A DNA stretch of 64,000 nt. Origin: a virus. Positions 9,931 through 19,086 of the stretch are shown piece after piece (positions within the stretch are counted from its first letter, which is position 1; each line of letters opens with the position of its first letter). A program made the position numbers and the translations under genes. The DNA lies in the IMG/VR virus record IMGVR_UViG_3300020473_000010, positions 224,698 to 288,697 of that record; one strand, given 5' to 3'. The notes below the pieces were generated by a model. The model saw nothing but the letters and a program-made list of their open reading frames with translations. It was not told the origin of the DNA and did no database searches.

Positions 9931-11410
9931 AAATTCTAGTTGATTTTAATTGAGGTATTTCTGATTTTCTAGAAGCGATTGCAGTTTTTAATGAAGCGGC
10001 CGCTTCTAGAATTTGTGGGGATGGGGCGCCGTACCCAGGTGTAATATGGGTATTCAAAGTGGTTGCAAAAGCATCTAAATCAGACAATATCGCTTTAAAT
10101 AAATCTTCTAATTGTTGATAAAGCACATAAGGTTGGGCTCCATTTTCTCCTGGTCCTCCACCTGCTCCAGAATCCGAGGTTGTTCTTCCTAAATAAATTT
10201 GGTTTCCGGCAATACTAATATTTCCCGATGGTTCTAGAAATATTGAAGCAGCATCATCTTTTGCTGATCCTTCTTTTAATATTCGTATACTTCCGTTAAT
10301 TGATTCTTCATCATCTTTTCGAGAGACTATACGTATATGATCAGACTTTATTACAATTGCTGCTTGATCTTCTATATTATCATATTTCCCTGTGAACGGG
10401 GAGGGGAATGATTCATTTAAAGAAAACTCTTTTTCAGGGGAGGATTTAGATGAAATATAAATCCTTGAAGCATCTTTATAGAAATCCGGGTCTCCTTCGT
10501 GAGGGTTTTGAGCAATGTTGTTTATCTGTCCATTTTTGTCTGCTTCTTGTTTTCCTAATTCGTTTTCTATTACGGATGGAGCTGTCCTATTAGGAGAAGA
10601 ACCAGCCATTGCCGCAGTTGTTGCTGACGGTAAATCTCTAGCACGACCGGCTACTAAATCTATAGACCCGGAAAAGTCCAAGGGCTCTTCTTCAGCGTTT
10701 GTTGTAGAAAAAGAAGTATCAGATTTTGTCCACCCGCGGGCTTCTCCTAAGATTATTGCAGTGTTGTTTGATCCTTGAAGCACTAGATCACCCGGGCGCT
10801 TTGTTAAAGCAGGAACAGGTTCCATTCTAAAATTATTGGATTTACTATTTTCTATTATTGATTGATATGTTTCATCTTCTTTTAATGATTTACCAGAATC
10901 TGTTTCACTACTATCATTAAAAGAAGGAATAACAGGGCCAGTCATTCCAAGTTCAGATTTTTCTTTAGCATTTAACTCAGTAGGTGCAAGGAATTTTCTA
11001 TCAGAATGGGTATAATTCACATCTTCTGAAATAGAATTTCCTGGTATTCGAGCTAACCAATAATAAATGTCTTCGTTTTCTTTAATAAGCCAAACATGTT
11101 CTCCAACCTTAATAGGGAGTTGTAAATGCTGAGGAAACAGTGGTGGACAAACAAGCATTTGACTTTTCCCATCTTCTACCAAGGTAACAAACAGAGTATT
11201 TCTTGACATATTTTGAAGATGGGATGGGTTTCTTACTTCTTCTCCAAAGGAGCTCGAGTCAAATGTTAATGGATTATATATAACTTCCCGTACAATTCCC
11301 CGAGTGAGAACTCCAGAAAGTTGCGAATCTTGGGCACTTTTTGATGCTGCGGCTCTTTGTGCTTGTCCTCGTTGTGACGATGGAATTGCAGATGCATCAA
11401 TTGAAGACAT
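9920..11410 (-). CDS. Baseplate hub/spike protein, gp5-like OB-fold
   Basis: 496 residues. Residues about 65-130 form an OB-fold-like segment (NTLFVTLVEDGKSQMLVCPP, then IKVGEHVWLIKENE and YYWLARIPG), as at the N-terminus of gp5/VgrG-type spike proteins of T4-like marine phages. A 'GDLVLQGSNNTAIILGEARG' segment follows near residue 205. The C-terminus has repetitive short beta strands (AAIVIKSDHIRIVSRKDDEE, SIFLEPSGNISIAGNQIYLG) suggestive of a beta-prism or beta-helix needle. No lysozyme domain is visible. It lies upstream of the gp25-like and gp6-like genes, as expected for a hub component. Confidence 0.72.
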   Translation of the reverse strand: MSSIDASAIPSSQRGQAQRAAASKSAQDSQLSGVLTRGIVREVIYNPLTFDSSSFGEEVRNPSHLQNMSRNTLFVTLVEDGKSQMLVCPPLFPQHLQLPIKVGEHVWLIKENEDIYYWLARIPGNSISEDVNYTHSDRKFLAPTELNAKEKSELGMTGPVIPSFNDSSETDSGKSLKEDETYQSIIENSKSNNFRMEPVPALTKRPGDLVLQGSNNTAIILGEARGWTKSDTSFSTTNAEEEPLDFSGSIDLVAGRARDLPSATTAAMAGSSPNRTAPSVIENELGKQEADKNGQINNIAQNPHEGDPDFYKDASRIYISSKSSPEKEFSLNESFPSPFTGKYDNIEDQAAIVIKSDHIRIVSRKDDEESINGSIRILKEGSAKDDAASIFLEPSGNISIAGNQIYLGRTTSDSGAGGGPGENGAQPYVLYQQLEDLFKAILSDLDAFATTLNTHITPGYGAPSPQILEAAASLKTAIASRKSEIPQLKSTRIFGE

Positions 11411-11767
11411 TTACTTCTCCGATATTTGACTAAATAAGTCATCGGGATCTAATTTGGAATTTTTTTCTTCTTCAGATGCAATAAGATCGGCCAATTTTAT
11501 TAATTGGTCATTAGCTTTATTCATTCTTTCCAAGTATTTTGCCATAATAGAACCGAGTTGTACATGATCTGAAATACCTGCTGACATAGTTGTATATACA
11601 TCGGTAAACATCATATATGCATTCATGCGATCAACGACTGCATTTTCATAGATCTCTTTCCACAGGTATTTCTTTTTCCCTTCTAAATTTTCTATAGAAT
11701 TAAGCAATTCACCAAAGCTGTTAATTTTTTCTTTTAACTCTTCAGGGGACGTTGTTTTATTATTCAT
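11411..11767 (-). CDS. Small helical protein of unknown function
   Basis: 118 residues, largely charged and predicted helical or coiled-coil (LNSIENLEGKKKYLWKEIYE near the middle). The C-terminus ends SKLDPDDLFSQISEK. The start codon overlaps the stop of the late sigma factor gene by 4 bases (ATGA), and the stop abuts the start of the spike-like gene. A position between a late sigma factor and baseplate genes hints at a small tail or assembly protein. No family recognised. Confidence 0.7.
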   Translation of the reverse strand: MNNKTTSPEELKEKINSFGELLNSIENLEGKKKYLWKEIYENAVVDRMNAYMMFTDVYTTMSAGISDHVQLGSIMAKYLERMNKANDQLIKLADLIASEEEKNSKLDPDDLFSQISEK

Positions 11768-12489
11768 AATATATCAAACTCCTTATCTGGGCCGGCTATT
11801 TCTCTATATAGCTTTCTAATATTACTCATACAAACTGATAATTGTTTTGAATTTAGCCCACTTAATTCTCTTACATAAACAAATATTGCTCTTTTGTTTA
11901 AAAAATCTAAATCTTCAACGGTTTCGAAGATTGTTATAATTGCATCCATGCACCTTATTTCTGAGTCTGATCTTACCCTAGAGCGCATTACTTTTAACAT
12001 GTTATGAATTGTTTGCAAATTTTGGGCCTCTATAAGGTCTTGTGATGGGGACGGGACTGTATTTCCAGTAGAAGCTAAGACTGCTTCAGCATTCAAATTA
12101 GACGAATCATCATCTATGAATACCATTCTATCTTTATGTTTTTTTACTTTTCTACTTTGGATAATTAGCCAATTTTTTGCAACAACATTAAAATAGGAAA
12201 ATGCATTTTTTCCGCGGGTATGATCGAACTTATGAAGGGTTTCATATAAATTGATTACACAAGAGTGTTTTAAGCCTGGAACATCTGCGTGTTGTTTATG
12301 AAAACCATAAATAAATATTAAATTTTCAGCAAGTTTATCTAAAGCTGGTTCAATTTCTGTTTTATATAGTTTGTTTCTTAATTCTTGACAGTCTGATTCA
12401 CAAAAATCATGGATTGCCTGTTGGGTTGCCTTGGTGAAATATGGAGCACGACCCGAACGTGGTCTTTTTATTTTTTTACGGCCTTTCAT
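11764..12489 (-). CDS. Late-transcription sigma factor, T4 gp55-like
   Basis: 241 residues. The central segment NLYETLHKFDHTRGKNAFSY followed by FNVVAKNWLIIQSRKVKKHK matches the region-2 core of T4 gp55 (LHNFDETKYKNPHAYITQA, then a QRIKKERKE helix). In T4 this small sigma factor directs RNA polymerase to TATAAATA late promoters together with gp33 and the sliding clamp. The C-terminal LFNEY-like clamp-binding tail of gp55 is not obvious, although the last residues (DKEFDIL) are acidic and hydrophobic. It sits at the head of the baseplate operon, downstream of a one-helix membrane protein it overlaps by 14 bases. Family call is firm; promoter specificity in this phage is not known. Confidence 0.82.
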   Translation of the reverse strand: MKGRKKIKRPRSGRAPYFTKATQQAIHDFCESDCQELRNKLYKTEIEPALDKLAENLIFIYGFHKQHADVPGLKHSCVINLYETLHKFDHTRGKNAFSYFNVVAKNWLIIQSRKVKKHKDRMVFIDDDSSNLNAEAVLASTGNTVPSPSQDLIEAQNLQTIHNMLKVMRSRVRSDSEIRCMDAIITIFETVEDLDFLNKRAIFVYVRELSGLNSKQLSVCMSNIRKLYREIAGPDKEFDIL

Positions 12490-12775
12490 CTATTTGGTTC
12501 TCCTCGTTTTCTATTTTTGCAATTTCGTTTGCGACTCTGAGAATTGAATCTCTTGAATCCTTAATGTCATTTATAACTTGCCTAATTTGTGGAGAATCAT
12601 AAAATATTGGGATTTCTAAAATTTTTGATACACTAGAATAGCGATCATCTAGAATATCTAAACTTGTTTCTAATGAATCTGTAATTTTTAATATTATATT
12701 TGCAAATTTATAATTATAATATAACGAAACTATTAACGCTATAGAAATTATCGCTAATAACCAATTTATTATCAT
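12476..12775 (-). CDS. Small single-pass membrane protein with coiled coil
   Basis: 99 residues. The N-terminus is one clear transmembrane helix (WLLAIISIALIVSLYYNY, residues 5-22), followed by a charged helical region (SLETSLDILDDRYSSVSKIL and later SRDSILRVANEIAKIENEE) that looks like a cytoplasmic coiled coil. Overlaps both neighbours by a few bases, so it is translated with them. No family recognised. Confidence 0.7.
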   Translation of the reverse strand: MIINWLLAIISIALIVSLYYNYKFANIILKITDSLETSLDILDDRYSSVSKILEIPIFYDSPQIRQVINDIKDSRDSILRVANEIAKIENEENQIDERP

Positions 12776-13923
12776 GTATGATCTCTTAAAAATTTATCGT
12801 ATAATTCTGATATAGCTTCCTGGGAATATTTTTGCCTTATTACTTTTCCTAATTTACTAGACCAGGTTTCCGGGATGGATGTTCCTTTTTTATAAAATTT
12901 ATAAATCCTTTCGGATAAATGCCTAAAATCAATCTCTGCCCAAGAGGAACCTTGGATCCAGATATTGTTATCAACTCTTGAATCTGGTATATTTTTTAAA
13001 TTATATGAAACGGACAACCATTTACCTTTGTTTAAAAACTCGCAATGAGCTGACCAGTTAGTCGCAATAACTGGCAAATTACAAGCTGCGGCTTCTAGCA
13101 TGGGGAGACCAAACCCTTCTCCTCTTGTACCGGAAAGTAATGCTTTAACTTTTTTGTTTTTATATAATCCCGAGATTTCACTCTCCGATAAGGCACCGTG
13201 AATTAAATATACTTTTGGATATTGACCGTCTCTTACTTGGTTAATTAAATTAGATAAATTTCTTCTAGTAATCCTCCTATCAATGGCGCAATTTCTTCCG
13301 GAATTTGTTTTTATTATTAAACCAACTTCTTTGTTGTCTTTAAAAGTATTACAGAAAGTTGCTATTGTATTATACGTATTTTTCCTGTCATCTTCCTGAG
13401 ATCCAGTTAATTGTCCTAAAAGTAAAAAATTAAAATCTGTTTTAATTTCCGGCATAGAAAAATCATTATCGTTTAAGCACTCTGAAATAAAACTTTCCGG
13501 AATAACTGAAATATTTTCAGATTCGGCACCTGAATTAACTAATACTTTTTTCGAAAATTCAGATGGAACGATAACATGATCCATGTTTTTGCAATTTTCT
13601 ATCCATCCTGGATTGCATTTTGTTGCTTCTACTACAGCCGTGACTCCAAAATTCCGCTCTGCAAGATTAGGATCCCACTCATTTGGTAGTTGGATTTGAA
13701 AAGAAATATTTGGTTTAATAATTGGAGGAGCTGATCTTTCCATTATTTCTCCAATTAGGCCATTTAGGTCATCCGGGTTGCAATACCACGGAGTAATTCC
13801 CCATGGGGTAACTGAAACTGAAATCAAATATTTTTTTTCTAATGCCCATTTAAAAATCTGTCTGGCATGTACACCATAGCCAGACTGAGTTAAAAGCGGG
13901 CCTCGGATATGAATATGTTTCAT
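12772..13923 (-). CDS. Glycosyltransferase, GT4/GT-B fold
   Basis: 383 residues. The C-terminal domain carries the GT4 signature: LSESEISGLYKNKKVKALLS, then TRGEGFGLPMLEAAACNLPV with the catalytic-site E-x7-E spacing, and IATNWSAHCEFLN. The N-terminus has a glycine-rich acceptor-site loop (LLTQSGYGVHARQ). GT4 enzymes transfer sugars from nucleotide donors with retention. Donor and acceptor cannot be told from sequence. First gene of the glycan island, overlapping the small membrane protein by 4 bases and adjoining another GT4 gene. Confidence 0.88.
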   Translation of the reverse strand: MKHIHIRGPLLTQSGYGVHARQIFKWALEKKYLISVSVTPWGITPWYCNPDDLNGLIGEIMERSAPPIIKPNISFQIQLPNEWDPNLAERNFGVTAVVEATKCNPGWIENCKNMDHVIVPSEFSKKVLVNSGAESENISVIPESFISECLNDNDFSMPEIKTDFNFLLLGQLTGSQEDDRKNTYNTIATFCNTFKDNKEVGLIIKTNSGRNCAIDRRITRRNLSNLINQVRDGQYPKVYLIHGALSESEISGLYKNKKVKALLSGTRGEGFGLPMLEAAACNLPVIATNWSAHCEFLNKGKWLSVSYNLKNIPDSRVDNNIWIQGSSWAEIDFRHLSERIYKFYKKGTSIPETWSSKLGKVIRQKYSQEAISELYDKFLRDHT

Positions 13924-15176
13924 TATATTTCCTCTATTGAGATACGCTTATATTTAGTTTTCCAAGATTCCAAAGTTTCTAACATGGTATTATGCCATGC
14001 ATCAACTGTGTTTTGGTGGTTAAATTCAGATTCAACATAATTTTTTGCCTTTTGACCTAAGGCTTTTCGGCCTTCGGCGCCCAGTTTATACATATCCCAA
14101 ATTTTTTCGCTAATGGTTTCAACCGATGTATAATCTTCATAAATGTATGGAACATTTTGAGAACCAACTAAAGTTTTTAGTTCTATTGGAAGAGCAAAAC
14201 CATTTTCAGTATTATCTCTATGGTCAATAACCTGCCTTGTTTGTCCTCCAGTTTTTGGTGCGATTATGGGAGTTCCTACTTGCATAGCTTCCAATGTGGA
14301 TAAACCGAACCCTTCTGCGTAACTTATATTAATTGTAAAATCAGCAATATTATGCAATGTATTAACTACATCGAAACCTATTCTTTTATTGGAGAACACA
14401 ACATTGTCAATTAACCCAAGCATTTCTATCATAGAAAACAAATTTGGGCCTTCTTTATCTAATGGGTCAGTATGCATTAATAAAGTGGCGTTTTTGTGAC
14501 CTTCTTCTTTTTCTAATCTTTCTAGAAAGATCTTCCAAGCCCACAATAAATCGCCCGGGCGCTTTCTTCTTGCGTTTCTATTGATCCAAAACCCTAAAAA
14601 ATGATCTTTGCGATCGGGTCCTAGAATATTTAATTTTTCTGTTTTAATTTTATCTTCTGATAATTGGAAAAATGTTTTGCCAGGAAGGCTATGGGGAATA
14701 AATTTTGTTTTTTCTGGGTAGTGTTTTACTACTTGTTCGTATGTATGGTAAGAATGACAATTAATTAGGTCTACAGAATCATAGTAACCATTATTAAATT
14801 CCGGGTAAGGGGCATTATCCCAAACATGCCAATATACGATTGGACATATTTGATGGATTTCATCTTCCATTTCAAAAATATGAATATAAAATCTTGGATC
14901 AGTGAAAAGGAAAATGATATCTGGTTTTTCTGTTGCTAAAACAACACGAATCATTTCTCTTGTTCCAAATCCATCAATTGGCTTTATAATAAAATCATCA
15001 TTTACTTTTGCGACGGTATAGTCGTCATGCTTCATAGCGGCGCCAAGTTGGCGCACTGTCCAACAGCCTTTTTCAATTAAACCGTTTATTAAATGTCTAG
15101 ACTGTACTCCAACACCGCTGGTGCTTAGAGCGTGGTCGGAAATCATCACAATCTTCTTTTTACCATCCGTTTCCAC
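13923..15176 (-). CDS. Glycosyltransferase, GT4/GT-B fold
   Basis: 417 residues. N-terminal acceptor-domain loop ALSTSGVGVQSRHLINGL; C-terminal donor domain with AEGFGLSTLEAMQVGTPIIA, the two glutamates of the GT4 E-x7-E motif, and PKTGGQTRQVID. Its paralogue immediately downstream shares the same order of motifs, so the pair probably arose by duplication and acts sequentially. The start overlaps the end of the nuclease gene by 17 bases. Confidence 0.88.
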   Translation of the reverse strand: METDGKKKIVMISDHALSTSGVGVQSRHLINGLIEKGCWTVRQLGAAMKHDDYTVAKVNDDFIIKPIDGFGTREMIRVVLATEKPDIIFLFTDPRFYIHIFEMEDEIHQICPIVYWHVWDNAPYPEFNNGYYDSVDLINCHSYHTYEQVVKHYPEKTKFIPHSLPGKTFFQLSEDKIKTEKLNILGPDRKDHFLGFWINRNARRKRPGDLLWAWKIFLERLEKEEGHKNATLLMHTDPLDKEGPNLFSMIEMLGLIDNVVFSNKRIGFDVVNTLHNIADFTINISYAEGFGLSTLEAMQVGTPIIAPKTGGQTRQVIDHRDNTENGFALPIELKTLVGSQNVPYIYEDYTSVETISEKIWDMYKLGAEGRKALGQKAKNYVESEFNHQNTVDAWHNTMLETLESWKTKYKRISIEEI

Positions 15177-16023
15177 TACAATGCTCCGTATTTTTAAATG
15201 AACAGAATTTACAACTGTTATAATTTTTTAAAGTAAATCCCTTTTTTACGTTTTTAATCATGCTTTCAACTAATTTGTCGGTTTTTTCAAGAAATTTTGG
15301 CCCAGTAGAAACTTTAAAGATTTCACATGTAGAACCTAAAGGAGCTCCGCGTTTTAAGAAAACGAAAGCTGTTTTGATATCTTTTAAGTCAACCTGAGAT
15401 TTTTCAGACCAATATTTTTTGTAGAGCCCAACCTGAGCCAAGGATGAAAATTCTTTTTTCTTTTGATAATACCATCCATTTTTACCGGTAGTTTTCCAAT
15501 CTAAAATCCAAAAGTTTACTTTGTTTGAAGTTTTGGATTTTGGCGTCATTATAACGCAATCTATAAATCCTTTAAATTTTAAATCGAAATTATTTATAGG
15601 CTGATATAAATCGTCTTCTGCTTTTAAAATTTCCCAACCTGGAAATGTTTCATCCATGAACTTTGGAAAGTCTGATAAAATATTTTTAGAAGATTGGATC
15701 CAATCATTTAAATACTCGTGGGTATATTTAGATCCAATTGTAGCTCTTGATTCTGTAATTTTCTTAATATATTCGTGTGAATCGTATTGTTTAAGTTGCC
15801 ACCTTTGAGTAATTTTTTTTCCTACATTTTCAATTGAAATATCATTTCCGTTTAAATATTTCTCTATTTCTTCATGGATGATTGTTCCAAAATCAGCGTA
15901 TGGATTATCTTCATATGTTTCTATTTTGTCAACATACATTAGCTTATGCCTATATGAACACTCTTTCCAGGCTTTTAGTTCGGAATAAGATATATGCGGT
16001 TTACCGGTTGGAAAATTACTCAT
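15160..16023 (-). CDS. PD-(D/E)XK nuclease, RecB/Cas4-like with Fe-S cysteines
   Basis: 287 residues. Motifs of the PDDEXK_1 family are in order: SYSELKAWKECSYRHKLMYV near the N-terminus, FGTIIHEEIEKYL (motif with His), KGFIDCVIM (catalytic Asp) and WILDWKTTG (D-x-K). One cysteine near residue 17 and three near the C-terminus (CKFCSFKNTEHC) match the four-cysteine Fe-S arrangement of AddB/Cas4 nucleases. Such enzymes are 5'-3' or 3'-5' exonucleases; T4-like marine phages often have one for recombination or repair. It is the only DNA-metabolism gene inside the glycan island. Confidence 0.83.
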   Translation of the reverse strand: MSNFPTGKPHISYSELKAWKECSYRHKLMYVDKIETYEDNPYADFGTIIHEEIEKYLNGNDISIENVGKKITQRWQLKQYDSHEYIKKITESRATIGSKYTHEYLNDWIQSSKNILSDFPKFMDETFPGWEILKAEDDLYQPINNFDLKFKGFIDCVIMTPKSKTSNKVNFWILDWKTTGKNGWYYQKKKEFSSLAQVGLYKKYWSEKSQVDLKDIKTAFVFLKRGAPLGSTCEIFKVSTGPKFLEKTDKLVESMIKNVKKGFTLKNYNSCKFCSFKNTEHCSGNGW

Positions 16024-16069
16024 TTTTTGTATACCTCTCTAAATAAAGATACTCCTAAGTTTAAAGAAG

Positions 16070-17092
16070 TTAAATTTCGTTTTTTGTATAGACAGAAGGA
16101 TCAATATTATGGTATTTTCCTCTGGCAATTTTGGTTTGAATATCTAGATCGCTTTGATACATGTCTTTAACCAAATCTTTAATATCGTATTTTGGATACC
16201 ATTTTAATTTAGTTTTGGCTTTTTCAGGATTACCTAAAAGCAAAGGGACTTCATGAGGCCTAAATAGTCTTTTATCTTGCTTTACATATTTTTCAATTGA
16301 TAAGCCAGCGTGTTGGAAAACTAATTCTAAAAATGTTTTCACAGAATAGGTTTTTCCAGTTGCTAAAACATAATCATCCGGGGTATCTTGCTGAAGCATT
16401 AACCACATTCCCTGAACATAATCTTGAGCATGACCCCAATCCCGTTTTGCTTCGAGGTTTCCTAGATACAATTCTTTTTGAAGCCCTAGTTTTATTCTTG
16501 CTGCTGCAATAGTGATCTTTCTAGTTACAAATGTTTCTCCGCGGCGGGGCGACTCATGATTAAACAAGATTCCGGAACAAGCAAAAAGATTATATGCTTC
16601 TCGATAATGCCTAATCATATTATGGCAAAATAGCTTTGCACATGCGTAAGGAGATGCCGGCATAAATTTTGTATTTTCATCTTGTGGGTATACAGGGTTG
16701 TCACCATACATTTCTGAGCTTGAAGCTTGATAAAATTTAGCTTTTGGACAACAGATTCTCCAAGCTTCAAGTAATTTTAGTGTTCCCATAGCAATAGAAT
16801 CTACAGTTTCAACAGGGACTTCAAAACTAACCCTAACATGGCTTTGTGCTGCTAAGTTATATATTTCATCTGGTTTATATTTTAAAAGAAGTCGATGCAT
16901 CCAAGTAGAATCATGCATAGAACCATAATGTAAAATAAAATTAGAATCCTCAAATAGTCTATCGATTCGATCAGTTGAAATAATGCTTGTTCTTCGCTTT
17001 ATTCCTATAACTTTGTATCCTTTAGAAATTAGCAAATCTGCTAAATAACTTCCGTCTTGACCAGTGATCCCTGTAATTAATGCTGTTTTCAT
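16070..17092 (-). CDS. gmd: GDP-mannose 4,6-dehydratase
   Basis: 340 residues, the usual length. Converts GDP-D-mannose to GDP-4-keto-6-deoxy-D-mannose using bound NADP. The sequence starts with the Rossmann loop ITGITGQDGSYLADLL, has the RRTS segment, catalytic SSSEMYG and YACAKLF (Y-x3-K), and the family NHESPRRGETFVTRKIT signature. Product would feed both the ColD-like dehydratase upstream and the GDP-fucose synthase at 19083. A 75-base gap separates it from the dehydratase gene. Confidence 0.95.
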   Translation of the reverse strand: MKTALITGITGQDGSYLADLLISKGYKVIGIKRRTSIISTDRIDRLFEDSNFILHYGSMHDSTWMHRLLLKYKPDEIYNLAAQSHVRVSFEVPVETVDSIAMGTLKLLEAWRICCPKAKFYQASSSEMYGDNPVYPQDENTKFMPASPYACAKLFCHNMIRHYREAYNLFACSGILFNHESPRRGETFVTRKITIAAARIKLGLQKELYLGNLEAKRDWGHAQDYVQGMWLMLQQDTPDDYVLATGKTYSVKTFLELVFQHAGLSIEKYVKQDKRLFRPHEVPLLLGNPEKAKTKLKWYPKYDIKDLVKDMYQSDLDIQTKIARGKYHNIDPSVYTKNEI

Positions 17093-17167
17093 ATTTTATT
17101 TGTAGTGAAAGGTTTGTTGAAGTTTTGCCAATTCTAATTTTATCTAGTCTATACCATTTGTACAAGA

Positions 17168-18316
17168 TTATAAAATATCTAAAATTGCTTGACATATGAA
17201 TTTAATGTCCGAAGGCTTAAGTTTTTGATGACAAGGAAGGTAAAGTCCAAAATCATGAACCTTATCAGCATTAGGCAGGCTACTGAAAGAACCATATTTT
17301 TCTATCCAAAATGGATGGCGAGCTATAGATCCGCAAATTAAAGGTCGGCATTCAACATTTAATCGATTTAGTTCTTTGACAATTTGCTCTTTCTTTTTAT
17401 GTATTAGGCCGAACGCCAAAGGGGATGGATTACAACCGGTTGATTTCTGGGTCCACACGTGGTTATCTAGATAGTCTTGGTATATTTTTAGGTTTTCTCT
17501 TCTTTTTTCAATATTTTTCGAAAGGTTATTTAATTGACGGATGCCTAAAAATGCATTTAAATCTGTTGACCTTATATTAAAACCCGGTTTGATAAAGAAG
17601 TATAAAGAATTAAAATCATCTATGTTGTATTTCTCCGCATATTGTTTCTGAGAATTTGGGTCTAAATCACGTACCCAGCCATGAGAACGTAATATTAGGC
17701 ACAAATCTCTAATTTCGGGATCATTTGTACATACCATTCCACCTTCAATAGTTGACATATGATGCCCATAATAATAACTAAAGGAAGACATTAATCCATA
17801 TGTACCTACTTTTTGATCCTGATAGGTGGCACCATGGGCTTCACAACAGTCCTCTAGCAGTATTACATTGTTATCTTTACAAATCTCGAGAATGGCTGAC
17901 ATATTGTTGGCCCATCCTAAAACATGAACCAATATCACAGCTGCCGGACGATGTTCTTGGACTAGAGAAGAAAAATGGTGAATATTTAATCCCAAATCAT
18001 TAGGGTCACAATCGCAAAGTATAGGTTCGTATCCAAGCTGAATAAAAGGTGCAACAGTTGTTGCCCAACTTACGGCTGGTACTATTATTTTTTTATTCTT
18101 TAACCTCCCGGATTCAAGCAAGGCTGAAGCCATTAATAAATTAGCGCTGGAACCGGAATTAACAAAACAAGAATATAAAACGTTTTGCCATTGCGACCAA
18201 TTTTTTTCAAATTCTTGAGTAAGATGTCCTTTAGTCAGTTTCGGATCTTGGTATAGCCACTCTATTAATGCCATTCGGTCTTTTGTGCCAATTGTATCAT
18301 CAACTAGTTTTATCAT
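17168..18316 (-). CDS. PLP-dependent sugar 3-dehydratase, ColD-like (DegT family)
   Basis: 382 residues from the ATG at 18316, which overlaps the GT11 stop (ATGA); an upstream in-frame start would run into that gene. DegT/DnrJ/EryC1 fold: SAVSW near the cofactor, LLEDCCEAHGATYQ, then FSYYYGHHMSTIEGGMV. Aminotransferases of this fold have Lys at the second His of 'GHH'; His there is the mark of the 3-dehydratases ColD and DdhC, which remove the C3 hydroxyl instead of transaminating. With Gmd next door the likely substrate is GDP-4-keto-6-deoxymannose, giving a 3,6-dideoxy sugar such as colitose after reduction. The His reading is seen; the substrate is inference. Confidence 0.82.
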   Translation of the reverse strand: MIKLVDDTIGTKDRMALIEWLYQDPKLTKGHLTQEFEKNWSQWQNVLYSCFVNSGSSANLLMASALLESGRLKNKKIIVPAVSWATTVAPFIQLGYEPILCDCDPNDLGLNIHHFSSLVQEHRPAAVILVHVLGWANNMSAILEICKDNNVILLEDCCEAHGATYQDQKVGTYGLMSSFSYYYGHHMSTIEGGMVCTNDPEIRDLCLILRSHGWVRDLDPNSQKQYAEKYNIDDFNSLYFFIKPGFNIRSTDLNAFLGIRQLNNLSKNIEKRRENLKIYQDYLDNHVWTQKSTGCNPSPLAFGLIHKKKEQIVKELNRLNVECRPLICGSIARHPFWIEKYGSFSSLPNADKVHDFGLYLPCHQKLKPSDIKFICQAILDIL

Positions 18317-19086
18317 ACTCTCTCCCATCGGTCCGGAATTACATCTTGATCTGGTGTATCGTTTGCAAACCAAATTTTTGGAGCTATAATTTTACTATTA
18401 GATTCCTCTCCAAGCCAAGCTGCCCACCAAGAAAAAGACGAATTAGCAATGATTTTGTTTTTAAACGAAGTCATGAAATAAAGATCTAAAACATCACTAA
18501 TAGAATTCATATATAAGTGGTTATTCCCAAAATGCTCTCGGCACCATTGGACATCATCGCTAAAAAACACAAATTTAGCATTATTGAATTTCCGCATCGC
18601 CAAATCGTAATAATTCGAATCTTCAGCTAAATTTTTATGTATGTCAGCCAATTTAATATAGTCGCCTCTTCTAACATGAACAGCAACCATATTTTCTTCG
18701 AGTTGAAAATTTCCATAGTAATAATTTAATTGCGATTTTACCCAATTAGTGGGGGCAAATAAATTTTTTATTTTTTCAGCATTATGAGCAAAATGTTTTT
18801 CAGATTGAAAGTATCCTTGTAAAAACATATTTTCGGAATATGGAATTTTGTGATAGTTAAAATTGGGTTCAATATATAGTTTTCTTGCCCAACTTAATTC
18901 ATTCATATATTTTATTTTTGAAAATACAGATGAAGCATATAATGTTCTTTCTTCATGAGAAGGACATGCTCCAATGACATTCAAGGGAAACACTGCTATA
19001 TCGGCATTGTCGATTGCTAAAGATTCTACAGTAGCAATAATAAACATTTGATTACCTAACCGACCTCTTATTTCCGCAGATATCAT
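18313..19086 (-). CDS. Alpha-1,2-fucosyltransferase, GT11
   Basis: 257 residues from the ATG at 19086, which overlaps the upstream stop (ATGA). All three GT11 motifs are present: IRGRLGNQMF at the N-terminus, VAVHVRRGDY (the HxRRxD motif that binds GDP-fucose) near residue 135, and NSSFSWWAAWLG near the C-terminus. Family enzymes transfer L-fucose from GDP-fucose to galactose-type acceptors. It lies between the ColD-like dehydratase and the GDP-fucose synthase, which would supply its donor. Confidence 0.92.
   Translation of the reverse strand: MISAEIRGRLGNQMFIIATVESLAIDNADIAVFPLNVIGACPSHEERTLYASSVFSKIKYMNELSWARKLYIEPNFNYHKIPYSENMFLQGYFQSEKHFAHNAEKIKNLFAPTNWVKSQLNYYYGNFQLEENMVAVHVRRGDYIKLADIHKNLAEDSNYYDLAMRKFNNAKFVFFSDDVQWCREHFGNNHLYMNSISDVLDLYFMTSFKNKIIANSSFSWWAAWLGEESNSKIIAPKIWFANDTPDQDVIPDRWERV

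Noticed and set aside
17093-17167. Promoter in the gap before gmd
   Set aside because: No recognisable -10/-35 pair nor either shared motif of this window.
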